21,562 nucleotides of DNA from CBCXVS01 sp965178525 (lineage in GTDB: Bacteria; Tectomicrobia; Entotheonellia; Entotheonellales; Entotheonellaceae). The notes beneath the pieces are model-generated. The model made no database searches. It had not been told where the DNA came from and worked only from the letters and a program-made list of their open reading frames with translations. Within the stretch, counting starts at the first letter, position 1, and each line of letters begins with the position of its first letter. A program made the translations under genes and the position numbers. The stretch covers positions 1-21,562 of the forward strand of contig CBCXVS010000113.1 in the NCBI GenBank assembly GCA_965178525.1, in the 5' to 3' direction. Below are positions 6,710 through 13,969 of the stretch, piece after piece.

Positions 6710-7339
6710 CTACTTTTTGACCTGAAATTGACACCCGTGATGCCCGTCGAGCTGGGACTGACACAGGACGACCTCTGACCCCAAGGCCTGCTCCATGGCC
6801 TCGACTTCCATCTCACAGACTTCCCGGTGCTGTCGCGCCACGCTATAGTACGGACAGCCGAATTCGGTCAGCAAAAAGGCGTCCTCGTCCTCGTCCACAT
6901 GGCTGAGGATACCGCGCTCGTGCAACCGATCAGCCAATCCTTGCAAGCGGTCGGCGACCATGTCGCCCTGCATCCATTCGGCATACTGCTGCCCTAAGCG
7001 GGCACTGACGCGCTGCAACAGCCGCCGGACGAGGTCGGGCTCGGCCAGTTCGAGGACTTCTTCCAGCAGCACCAACGCCAAATTCTCATATCCCTGGGCG
7101 AAAAGCGCTTGGCCTTTTTCCGAAAGACGATACACGGCATGGGGGCGGCCACGTTTCTCCCGGATCGTGGTGCTCGCCACCAAGTCCTCGGCCACTAAGG
7201 TGGTGAGCTGCTGTCGCACTGCGGTCTTGGTCACGCCCAACGCGGCCTCGATATCGGTGATGCGCAGCGTCCCCTGTTGCTGCAGCAACCGCAGAATCTG
7301 TCCGGCTGGCGACTTGTCGAGTTGTATGTCATAGTGCAT
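6710..7339 (-). CDS. sufR: SufR-family Fe-S-sensing transcriptional regulator
   Basis: SufR is a DNA-binding repressor of suf operons that senses cluster supply through its own Fe-S cluster. The 209-aa product has an N-terminal winged helix-turn-helix (about 12-75, with ITDIEAALGVTKTAVRQQL as the reading helices) and the characteristic C-terminal cysteine set Cys162, Cys175, Cys193 and Cys203 within FGCPYYSV, REVCEME, VLCQSQ and HGCQFQV. The ATG at 7339 is chosen over the one at 7354 because AGGAG lies 7 bases before it. It heads the suf operon, diverges from recQ, and a strong promoter lies 35-65 bp upstream, so autoregulation is likely. Confidence 0.93.
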   Translation of the reverse strand: MHYDIQLDKSPAGQILRLLQQQGTLRITDIEAALGVTKTAVRQQLTTLVAEDLVASTTIREKRGRPHAVYRLSEKGQALFAQGYENLALVLLEEVLELAEPDLVRRLLQRVSARLGQQYAEWMQGDMVADRLQGLADRLHERGILSHVDEDEDAFLLTEFGCPYYSVARQHREVCEMEVEAMEQALGSEVVLCQSQLDGHHGCQFQVKK

Positions 7340-7373
7340 GACCGTACTCCTCATCCATAGGATGTCAGGAGGG

Positions 7374-7403
7374 ACTATAACAGGTGTGCATATTTTTTGT
7401 CAA
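7374..7403 (-). promoter_or_regulatory. Sigma70-like promoter of the suf operon
   Basis: On the minus strand a perfect TTGACA (7403-7398) is followed after 18 bases by TATAGT (7379-7374), 5 of 6 matches to the -10 consensus. Transcription would start near 7367 and give a leader of about 28 bases before sufR. A second TTGACA lies 13 bases upstream (7416-7411), making a direct repeat over the -35 region where a repressor such as SufR could bind. The operator role is inference. Confidence 0.7.
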
Positions 7404-7518
7404 TTTCTCCTGTCAAAAATAGCAAAATTTCGATCCGAAAATGGCAGCGCCCGGATTGACCTCGTACGGCTCCTGGGCTATGCTCAGTCACCAGGTCAAC
7501 CTCTTATGGCATCGGGTT

Positions 7519-9762
7519 ATGACATCGACAACCAGCCCCTCATCCCACGCCCATGACGTGCTGCACGATCGCTTTGGCTACCGCGACTTTCGTCCCGGCC
7601 AGGCGGCGATTATCGAGGCCGTCCTGCAGGGTCATAACGCCCTGGTCGTGATGCCGACCGGCAGTGGCAAGTCGCTCTGCTATCAGTTGCCGGCCTTATT
7701 ATGTGACGGGTGTACCCTGGTCATCTCGCCCCTCATTGCGCTGATGAAAGATCAGGTCGACGGCCTGCAGGCGCAGGGGATCGCGGCGACCTATATCAAT
7801 AGCTCGCTGTCGGGATCGGAGCAGGCCGAGCGCCTGCGCGCCTGCCGGACCGGAACGTACGATTTGCTCTATGTCGCGCCCGAGCGGTTTCGCAATGCGC
7901 GCTTTGTGCAGGCCATGGCGCAGACGCGCGTGGCGTTGTTCGCCGTCGACGAGGCGCACTGTATCTCCGAATGGGGCCATGATTTTCGCCCCGACTATCT
8001 GCGTTTGCGTGAGGCCATTGCGCAGCTCAACCATCTCCAGGTCTTGGCGCTGACGGCGACCGCCACGGTCGATGTGCAAGAGGACATCGAGCAACAGCTC
8101 GATTGTGGTGAGATGCAGCGGTTTGTCACCGGGTTCAACCGCCCCAATCTGACCTACCGCGTCGTGGCGCAAAATGCCGCCGCCGCCAAGCTGCAAGTAC
8201 TCGGCGATATTTTACAGGCCCAACCCGAAGGCAGCGCCATCATCTATGCCTCCACGCGTCGGGCTGTGGAAGAAGTCGCCTCGGCGCTGAATGCACGGGA
8301 CTGCGACGTGCTGCTGTACCATGCTGGCTTGCCAGACACGATGCGCCGCCGGGCGCAAGAGGCGTTTATGCAGCGGGACCAGGGGATCATCGTGGCCACC
8401 AATGCCTTTGGCATGGGCGTCGACAAGCCGGATGTGCGTACCGTTATCCATTTTAACCTGCCCCGCACCATGGAAGCCTACTATCAGGAAGCCGGCCGGG
8501 CGGGCCGCGACGGACAGGCGGCGCAGTGTATTCTTTTGTTTAGCTTCGGTGACGTCAAAATCCAGGAATTTCTTCTGGAGCAGAGCCATCCGCCGCGGGA
8601 CTTCATCGAGGAAATTTATAGCCATCTCGTGGCCTTGCACCAGCGCCAGCCCGAGATCGCCTTCCGCTCCTTGCTCCCCCACCGCCGCTATGGCAACAGC
8701 GCCATGCAGGTGGATGCCACCCTCAAGCTGCTAGAGCGGGCTGGCTATGTCGAACGGCTCGCGCACTACGACAGTGAGGAGACCCTGGCCAATCCGCTGA
8801 TCCGTCTGACGGCCGAGCCGGTTGCGGCCTCGCAGTTAAGCCTCGATTACACGACGTTGCAGCGCCGTAAACAGCATGAACTGCGCAAAATCCGGCAGAT
8901 GGTAGCCTATGCCAATACGCGCCAGTGCCGCCGCCGCCGCATCTTGGGCTATTTTGGCGAGCCCTGGGATGAACCGAATTGCGCCGCCTGTGACCATTGT
9001 CTCGATGATCGCCTCCCCGGCCAGGCCGCCCGCCATCCAATACGTGAGCCTCAGGAGGCGGAATGGCTGCTGATTCAAAAAATCCTGAGCTGTATTGCCC
9101 GCATGCAAGGGCGCTATGGAAAGGCCAAAGTCATCCAGGTCCTCATGGGATCGCGGGCCCGGGAAATCCGCGACACGCATCTCGTGCGCCTCTCGACTTA
9201 TGGGATTTTGAAAGGGACGCCACGCCCGGTGATTGAGACGTATTTGGAGGCCCTGCTGCAGGCCGAGTGTGTGCAGATCGTGGGTGACGAATTTCCGAAA
9301 CTCGACCTCACGCGGCTCGGCTGGTCCGTGATGCGCCGTCAGCACACCGTGCAGTTGGCGCTGCCCGAGACGACGGCATCGCCTACGTCTTCAACGCCGT
9401 CGGCCTCACAGGTACAGGATGCGGTGACCGTGACGCCGCCGGCAACGGTGCCGATCCTCACTCCAGAAGTGGTCAAACCGATGGAGCCGGAGCCCCCTGC
9501 CACGGCGGCGGCCAGCTTACCGGAAGCGGATGAGGCGCTGTTCGAGCGCTTGCGCACGCAACGCACGGCGTTGGCCCGGGCCGAATCCATCCCGCCGTAT
9601 TGTGTCTTTCACGATCAGACCCTCCGCGACATGGCTATCCGGCAACCGGCCGATCGCTCTAGCCTGTTGCAAATTCGCGGTGTTGGGACAGCCAAAGCAG
9701 AGAAATACGGCGATATTTTTCTCGACCTCATTCGCGAGTACACGGACACCTGTGGGCCATGA
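7519..9762 (+). CDS. recQ: ATP-dependent DNA helicase RecQ
   Basis: RecQ is a 3'-5' DNA helicase for recombination and replication repair. Using the ATG at 7519 (747 aa), one sees Walker A MPTGSGKSLCYQ (45-56), DEAH at 144-147 with the RecQ-specific aromatic loop ISEWGHDFRPDY (149-160), motif VI QEAGRAGRDGQ, and the zinc site Cys470, Cys488, Cys491, Cys494. These are followed by the RQC winged helix (about 510-610) and a C-terminal HRDC domain (about 672-742). A Pro/Thr/Ala-rich linker (about 612-670) joins RQC and HRDC and is longer than usual. The open frame continues upstream to 7441, but no start there has a clear ribosome-binding site and family homology begins near VLHDRFGYRDFRPGQ. The exact start is therefore uncertain. 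Confidence 0.95.
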   Translation: MTSTTSPSSHAHDVLHDRFGYRDFRPGQAAIIEAVLQGHNALVVMPTGSGKSLCYQLPALLCDGCTLVISPLIALMKDQVDGLQAQGIAATYINSSLSGSEQAERLRACRTGTYDLLYVAPERFRNARFVQAMAQTRVALFAVDEAHCISEWGHDFRPDYLRLREAIAQLNHLQVLALTATATVDVQEDIEQQLDCGEMQRFVTGFNRPNLTYRVVAQNAAAAKLQVLGDILQAQPEGSAIIYASTRRAVEEVASALNARDCDVLLYHAGLPDTMRRRAQEAFMQRDQGIIVATNAFGMGVDKPDVRTVIHFNLPRTMEAYYQEAGRAGRDGQAAQCILLFSFGDVKIQEFLLEQSHPPRDFIEEIYSHLVALHQRQPEIAFRSLLPHRRYGNSAMQVDATLKLLERAGYVERLAHYDSEETLANPLIRLTAEPVAASQLSLDYTTLQRRKQHELRKIRQMVAYANTRQCRRRRILGYFGEPWDEPNCAACDHCLDDRLPGQAARHPIREPQEAEWLLIQKILSCIARMQGRYGKAKVIQVLMGSRAREIRDTHLVRLSTYGILKGTPRPVIETYLEALLQAECVQIVGDEFPKLDLTRLGWSVMRRQHTVQLALPETTASPTSSTPSASQVQDAVTVTPPATVPILTPEVVKPMEPEPPATAAASLPEADEALFERLRTQRTALARAESIPPYCVFHDQTLRDMAIRQPADRSSLLQIRGVGTAKAEKYGDIFLDLIREYTDTCGP

Positions 9763-9774
9763 GGCTTCAGGTGT
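9746..9774 (+). terminator. Weak hairpin at recQ stop codon
   Basis: ACACCTG (9746-9752) and CAGGTGT (9768-9774) are perfect reverse complements with a 15-base loop that contains the recQ stop codon. Only a short TTTT (from 9783) follows, 8 bases downstream, so this is at best a weak or factor-dependent terminator. Confidence 0.3.
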
Positions 9775-9817
9775 GGTTACTGTTTTGCTTCAGGATACTG
9801 TGTTTGGCATCATACAT

Positions 9818-9855
9818 GTCAATCCCACGTCAATCCCATGTAATCCCCATATAAT
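9818..9855 (+). promoter_or_regulatory. Three tandem 11-bp repeats abutting a TATAAT box
   Basis: Two near-identical 11-mers, GTCAATCCCAC (9818-9828) and GTCAATCCCAT (9829-9839), are followed in phase by a third, GTAATCCCCAT (9840-9850; 8 of 11 matches to the second). The third overlaps a perfect TATAAT (9850-9855). No good -35 hexamer stands at the right distance. Direct repeats on an 11-bp helical period in the -35 region are the binding-site form of OmpR/PhoB-family response regulators, so this looks like an activator-dependent promoter for the autotransporter gene. The repeats are seen; the regulator is inference. Confidence 0.55.
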
Positions 9856-9893
9856 TTACACATGATCTTCGTGTTTCTCACGGCAAAAAAATG

Positions 9894-9927
9894 TTGTGCT
9901 CCATCCACGATCGTTATATAGTATGAT
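9894..9927 (+). promoter_or_regulatory. Possible second, weak promoter before the autotransporter gene
   Basis: TATAGT (9917-9922), overlapping TATGAT (9922-9927), resembles a -10 box. TTGTGC (9894-9899) at 17 bases spacing matches the -35 consensus only in its first three bases. It lies 56-66 bases before the start codon. It may be an alternative to the TATAAT at 9850. Confidence 0.3.
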
Positions 9928-9954
9928 GCCAAATGTTTCTCGTACTTGCAGGCG

Positions 9955-9968
9955 TGTGATAGATCACA
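9955..9968. promoter_or_regulatory. Palindrome TGTGATAGATCACA in autotransporter leader
   Basis: TGTGAT (9955-9960) and ATCACA (9963-9968) form a perfect inverted repeat with a two-base centre, two bases before the AGGAGG ribosome-binding site (9971-9976). It resembles a CRP/FNR-family half-site pair, but with spacing shorter than the CRP consensus (TGTGA-N4-TCACA instead of N6). Its place downstream of the candidate promoters suggests a repressor roadblock or a small RNA hairpin near the ribosome-binding site. Confidence 0.4.
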
Positions 9969-9982
9969 TCAGGAGGTGAGAT

Positions 9983-11488
9983 ATGATGCAGGTAGAAGCA
10001 AAACGCGGTGCACATATCAGCCTGACCGTTCAAAGGGGAGATGTGGTCAAGACGTATTACAGGATCGTGCGACGCTATATCGGAGTGAACATGACAGGGG
10101 CTGTCGTGCTTATCCTAGAGCTGTGTATGGTGGCCCCAGTGTGGGCGCAGACACCACGCGAGGCGGTTGAAAATGCGTTGTTTGTTGGCCCTGCACGTAT
10201 TTGTAGACAATTACTAGAGGATGGCGCAGTAAGAGAGGGACTAACCGGTGCACAGACGGACCTCGGCGAGCGCTGTAGTGAACTAAACCGTCCGACTGAG
10301 AATGGGCTTGTCCGCAGTACTGCTGCAGGGCGTTTTGCTCTGACACAGGTTGCAGCGGAAGAAGCCGCCTCTCAAGGAACCAGCTCCATCGAGACCTCGA
10401 ACAACACGATCGGCGCGCGTCTCGCCGCCTTGCGCAGTGGGGCGTTAGGTCTCAGCCTGCGCCGGTACGCGTTGCATATCGATACACCGAGCCTGCCCGG
10501 CACGCTCGTTGCCAGCCTCGTCGCGCAAGCAGCCGACGACCGTACAGAGCTTGAAACGGCGCCGGAGCTTTTGGGACAACTGGGCTTTTTCGCTACGGGT
10601 TCCTTTCTTTACGGTGATAAAGATGAAACGCGTAGCGGCACGCAAAACGATATCATCGAGTCCGGTTTTGACTTTGATGCGTTTAGCGCCACGGCGGGAG
10701 TTGACTATCGATTCTCCGACCATGTCATCCTGGGGATCGCGTTTGACTATCTCTCTACTGATGTTGATCTCGATGCCTTCAGTGGCAGTGTGGACGCAAA
10801 GGGATTTCGTGTCTCGATCTACGGGACTTACTATGTGTCAGACGCCTTTTATATCGATGGCATTGTGGGTATCGGCTGGAACGACTATGAGATAGAGCGT
10901 AATATTCGTTATGTAGTCGATACCACCACTGTCGATCAAACCGCACGAAGTGATACGAACGGCAACCAAATTTCGTTGAGCTTTGGGGCGGGTTATGACG
11001 TTAACAAGGGTGGATTGACGTTTGGGCCGTTTGCTCGTCTCAGTTATATTGACGTCAATATCGACGCGTATCGCGAAGACATCGACAATACATCCCCGGG
11101 GTTCGGTTGGGCCTTGGAGTTTGACAGCCAAGATGTCGAGTCGTTGACAATCGTCCTGGGAGTTCAGGCTTCCTATGCCATTAGCATGCAAAGGGGGGTG
11201 TTACAGCCGCATATTCGGCTGGAGTGGGAGCACGAATTTAAAAATGATAGTCGGATCATTACCGCTCGGTTTGTGAATGATCCCGGCGGTGATCCGAGTA
11301 CGGGAGGCGGACGGACGCCAACCCGTTTTGCGACCGATGACCCGGACAGGAATTTTTTCAATCTCGGCGTCGGCTTCGCCGCGATCTTTGCGCCTGGCAA
11401 GTCGGCTTTTGTGAATTACGATACCGTGTTGGGATTGCGTGACGTCACGGCGCACACCTTTACCTTGGGGGTGCGCCGTGAGATCTAA
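9983..11488 (+). CDS. Autotransporter-domain outer-membrane barrel protein
   Basis: This is a predicted outer-membrane beta-barrel of the autotransporter family. The 501-aa chain has an N-terminal basic stretch (KTYYRIVRRYIG), a hydrophobic signal core and a probable cleavage after APVWA. A passenger of only about 130 residues with Cys near CRQLLEDG and ERCSEL follows. From about residue 195 there is a run of alternating strands with Gly/aromatic-rich turns (SATAGVDYRFSDHVILGIAF, ISLSFGAGYDV, FFNLGVGF) ending in LGVRREI. That matches the 12-strand autotransporter domain, though the last residue is Ile rather than the usual aromatic. The ATG at 9983 follows AGGAGG with 6 bases. An in-frame ATG at 10091 follows GGAG and would give a short signal peptide. 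The caspase gene begins 22 bp downstream. Confidence 0.85.
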   Translation: MMQVEAKRGAHISLTVQRGDVVKTYYRIVRRYIGVNMTGAVVLILELCMVAPVWAQTPREAVENALFVGPARICRQLLEDGAVREGLTGAQTDLGERCSELNRPTENGLVRSTAAGRFALTQVAAEEAASQGTSSIETSNNTIGARLAALRSGALGLSLRRYALHIDTPSLPGTLVASLVAQAADDRTELETAPELLGQLGFFATGSFLYGDKDETRSGTQNDIIESGFDFDAFSATAGVDYRFSDHVILGIAFDYLSTDVDLDAFSGSVDAKGFRVSIYGTYYVSDAFYIDGIVGIGWNDYEIERNIRYVVDTTTVDQTARSDTNGNQISLSFGAGYDVNKGGLTFGPFARLSYIDVNIDAYREDIDNTSPGFGWALEFDSQDVESLTIVLGVQASYAISMQRGVLQPHIRLEWEHEFKNDSRIITARFVNDPGGDPSTGGGRTPTRFATDDPDRNFFNLGVGFAAIFAPGKSAFVNYDTVLGLRDVTAHTFTLGVRREI

Positions 11489-11510
11489 CCCATGAGGGAC
11501 GGACGACACC

Positions 11511-12932
11511 ATGATCCATACGTGTTCGCCAAACTGCTGTCAGGGCCGTTGGCGCTATGGCAGCCTGACATTCCGGGGGTTGGTACGCCTCCTGCTCGTG
11601 TTGGCGGTGTGGCTCTCGACATCTCTTCCTGATACAGCGCCGGGGCCGGAGGCTGCTGAGCGCTCAGGCCGTCGAGCCGACCGGTTCTTCATAGTAGACT
11701 GCCTCCTTCCCGGCCAGGTGCGCCGTCTGGGACGGGGCCGGATCCACATGACGCCTAGTCGCCCGGTCAAGACCTCGGCGCAGGATTGTCGACGCAGAGG
11801 GGGAGCGTACGCCCCGCCTGACCGCAGCAATTACGCCACCGCGTTGAAAGTGTGGCTGCCGCGGGCGAAGCAAGGCGACAAGGTGGCGCAAACCAACGTG
11901 GGCGAGATCTATGAGAAGGGTTTAGGGCAACCGCCCGATTACCGGCGCGCAGCAGCGTGGTATCGTAAGGCTGCCGAGCAAGGTTACGGGCCAGCGCAAG
12001 TCAATCTCGGCCACCTGTATGAGCAAGGATTGGGGGTCGAGCGTGATGCGGCAACGGCACAGCAGTGGAATCGTCGGGCCTCGGGTCTGAAAGCGGCGGA
12101 GGTCAGACAACGGCGCGACACGATCACACGTAGCCAAGATGGGAAAGTGACGCCTGCCAGGCCATCGACGGTGTCTGAAACGATCGCATTCGGCCGCTAT
12201 CACGCCTTGGTCATCGGGAATGAGACGTACACCTACTGGGATGTCCTCGAAACGCCTGAAAATGATGCCCGCACGGTCGCCAAGCTGCTTGAAGAGAAGT
12301 ATGGCTTTAAGGTGGAACTCCTCCTCGATGCGACGCGTAACGATCTTCTGAAGGCGTTCAATATCTATCGTGCCAAACTGTCCGAGAAAGATAATCTGTT
12401 AGTCTACTACGCCGGGCACGGGCATCTGGATGAAAAAAATCGTCGTGGCTATTGGGTACCCATCGATGGCGAACTCAGTAGTGATATCGCGTGGATCCCG
12501 GCGTTCAGGGTGACCGATATCCTAAGCGCAGCAGATGCCAAACACGTGCTCGTGGTGGCGGATTCCTGTTACTCTGGCATCTTAACACGTTCCTCGGTAG
12601 CCCGGCTCGAAGCGGGGGCATCGGCGGCAGCGCGGCAGCATTTTCTGAAGGTTGTGGCGCAAAAGCGTGCCCGGCTTGTCTTGACGTCCGGCGGTGTAGA
12701 GCCGACTTTGGATATTGGTGGCAGGGGACACTCGGTGTTTGCCGGAGCGTTTTTGAACGTGTTGCGGGAAAACGAGGGCATCCTCCTGGGGCTGGACCTG
12801 TATAGTCAAGTCCGTGATCGGGTCACCTTTGCGGCTGATGCCTTAGCTGTGGAACAGATCCCCCGATATCAGCCAATCCGGTTTGCCGGTCATGCCTGGG
12901 GCGATTTCGTGTTTGTTCCGATGGCTAAATAA
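11511..12932 (+). CDS. Exported caspase-like (C14) protein with Sel1 repeats
   Basis: This is a 473-aa peptidase-C14 (caspase/metacaspase fold) protein. After an N-terminal hydrophobic segment (about 22-46, signal peptide or anchor) comes a block CLLPGQVRRLG (64-74) with MTPSRPVKTSAQDCRRRGG. Two Sel1-type repeats follow (about 118-153 and 154-190: AQTNVGEIYEKGLG, AQVNLGHLYEQGLG). The caspase domain (about 227-470) has catalytic His303 in YYAGHGHLDE and Cys353 in VADSCYSG, so the dyad is intact. It should cleave proteins, probably after basic residues as prokaryotic metacaspases do, and act in the periplasm if the signal is used. It follows the autotransporter gene by 22 bp and is probably co-transcribed. 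Its substrates cannot be read from the sequence. Confidence 0.88.
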   Translation: MIHTCSPNCCQGRWRYGSLTFRGLVRLLLVLAVWLSTSLPDTAPGPEAAERSGRRADRFFIVDCLLPGQVRRLGRGRIHMTPSRPVKTSAQDCRRRGGAYAPPDRSNYATALKVWLPRAKQGDKVAQTNVGEIYEKGLGQPPDYRRAAAWYRKAAEQGYGPAQVNLGHLYEQGLGVERDAATAQQWNRRASGLKAAEVRQRRDTITRSQDGKVTPARPSTVSETIAFGRYHALVIGNETYTYWDVLETPENDARTVAKLLEEKYGFKVELLLDATRNDLLKAFNIYRAKLSEKDNLLVYYAGHGHLDEKNRRGYWVPIDGELSSDIAWIPAFRVTDILSAADAKHVLVVADSCYSGILTRSSVARLEAGASAAARQHFLKVVAQKRARLVLTSGGVEPTLDIGGRGHSVFAGAFLNVLRENEGILLGLDLYSQVRDRVTFAADALAVEQIPRYQPIRFAGHAWGDFVFVPMAK

Positions 12933-13267
12933 AGCAGCCTTCGCACCATTCGAGATGAAACGGCAGGTGACTGAGGTCACCGCGTCGGGGTGCGTTCCGT
13001 CACAGAATCAAAGGCTCACTCATGGGTACACTTAGCCGTGACACATCAAAGCTTCTATCCGGGTACTGCGAGCAGCTCCACCCATGTCTGAGGCAGAATA
13101 GGAGCCATACACACGACAGGCCGATAACTTGGAAAATTCACGAGCGCGCCTTGTCGAACGTCTATTCTCTCAGATGGAAAAAGTCGCGCCTCGAATGTTT
13201 CAGGAGCTGCATGAGACACGTGCCCCCACGGCTCTCTGGGCCGCTGAGATTCCTCACAGGGGTGATC
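12933..13267. other. Gap between caspase and TIR genes with a palindrome and an in-frame open stretch
   Basis: The 335-bp stretch contains a perfect palindrome, GGTGAC (12966-12971) with GTCACC (12976-12981), loop TGAG, not followed by a T-run. From an ATG at 13022 (preceded by AAAGG at 8 bases) the frame stays open into the TIR gene, adding 82 residues. That stretch is Arg/Ser/His/Cys-rich and resembles no domain, so it is probably an untranslated or non-homologous leader. I see no convincing promoter in it. Confidence 0.5.
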
Positions 13268-13969
13268 ATGAGGGACATTTTTTTCAGCTATGTTGAAGAA
13301 GACGTCGATATCGCAGAACAGATTGCGCAGGGTCTTGAAGCGGTGGGGTACACGACCTGGCATTACACGCGTGATAGCCTTCCCGGCGTCTCCTATCTGC
13401 TGCAAACCGGCCAGGCCATCGAGCAATCGCACGCTGTCGTCCTGGTGATTTCTCCCCATGCGCTGGGATCGCAACAAGTGACGCGAGAGGTACAGCGCGC
13501 CCATGAGTGTGGCAAACCGTTTATTCCGGTGCTGCGAGACATCACCCACGCCAAGTTTCAGACGCGCCAGGAAGAGTGGCGGCAAGCGGTGGGAGCGGCG
13601 GTGTCGATCCCTATTCCTCCCGAAGGCGCCTCTATCATTCTTTCCCGCATCATAGCCGGATTGAAAGCATTGGATATTGAGCCAGGTCGCAGTGTCCCAG
13701 CGGATGCCCCCGGCAAGGAAATCCTACCGATGCCGAAGCGCGTCCGGGTTGCTCCCTCACGGCGAGGTGCACGTGCCGCCTTGAAGGGATGGGTGGCTGC
13801 AGGCAGCAGCATCATTACCCTGGCATTGCTGTTGTGGGTTTTTTTCTATGTGAACTCAGAACCGTTGAAGCCGAATGAGACCACCATTGTCATCGCTCTG
13901 TGTACCATGGTGGTCTTCTTCGTGAAGTGGTGTTGGGACCGTCTATGGCAACACAGGAGCCTGAAGTGA
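13268..13969 (+). CDS. TIR-domain protein with C-terminal two-helix membrane anchor
   Basis: TIR domains in bacteria cleave NAD+ or make cyclic ADP-ribose signals, often in defence. From the ATG at 13268 (AGGGG five bases before) the product is 233 aa. The TIR domain (about 2-135) starts MRDIFFSYVEEDVDIA and shows GYTTWHYTRDSLPG, a VVLVIS strand, then SQQVTREVQRA with Glu74 in the catalytic-glutamate position, and GKPFIPVL. A basic Pro-rich linker (about 137-172) leads to two hydrophobic helices (about 173-194 and 205-222), so the TIR head and the basic C-terminus should both face the cytoplasm. The frame is open back to 13022, so a longer start is possible. Its last bases overlap the start of the next gene. 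Confidence 0.85.
   Translation: MRDIFFSYVEEDVDIAEQIAQGLEAVGYTTWHYTRDSLPGVSYLLQTGQAIEQSHAVVLVISPHALGSQQVTREVQRAHECGKPFIPVLRDITHAKFQTRQEEWRQAVGAAVSIPIPPEGASIILSRIIAGLKALDIEPGRSVPADAPGKEILPMPKRVRVAPSRRGARAALKGWVAAGSSIITLALLLWVFFYVNSEPLKPNETTIVIALCTMVVFFVKWCWDRLWQHRSLK

Noticed and set aside
7699..8682. Antisense frames of 156-165 codons inside recQ
   Set aside because: They lie opposite the conserved helicase core and show no family features.
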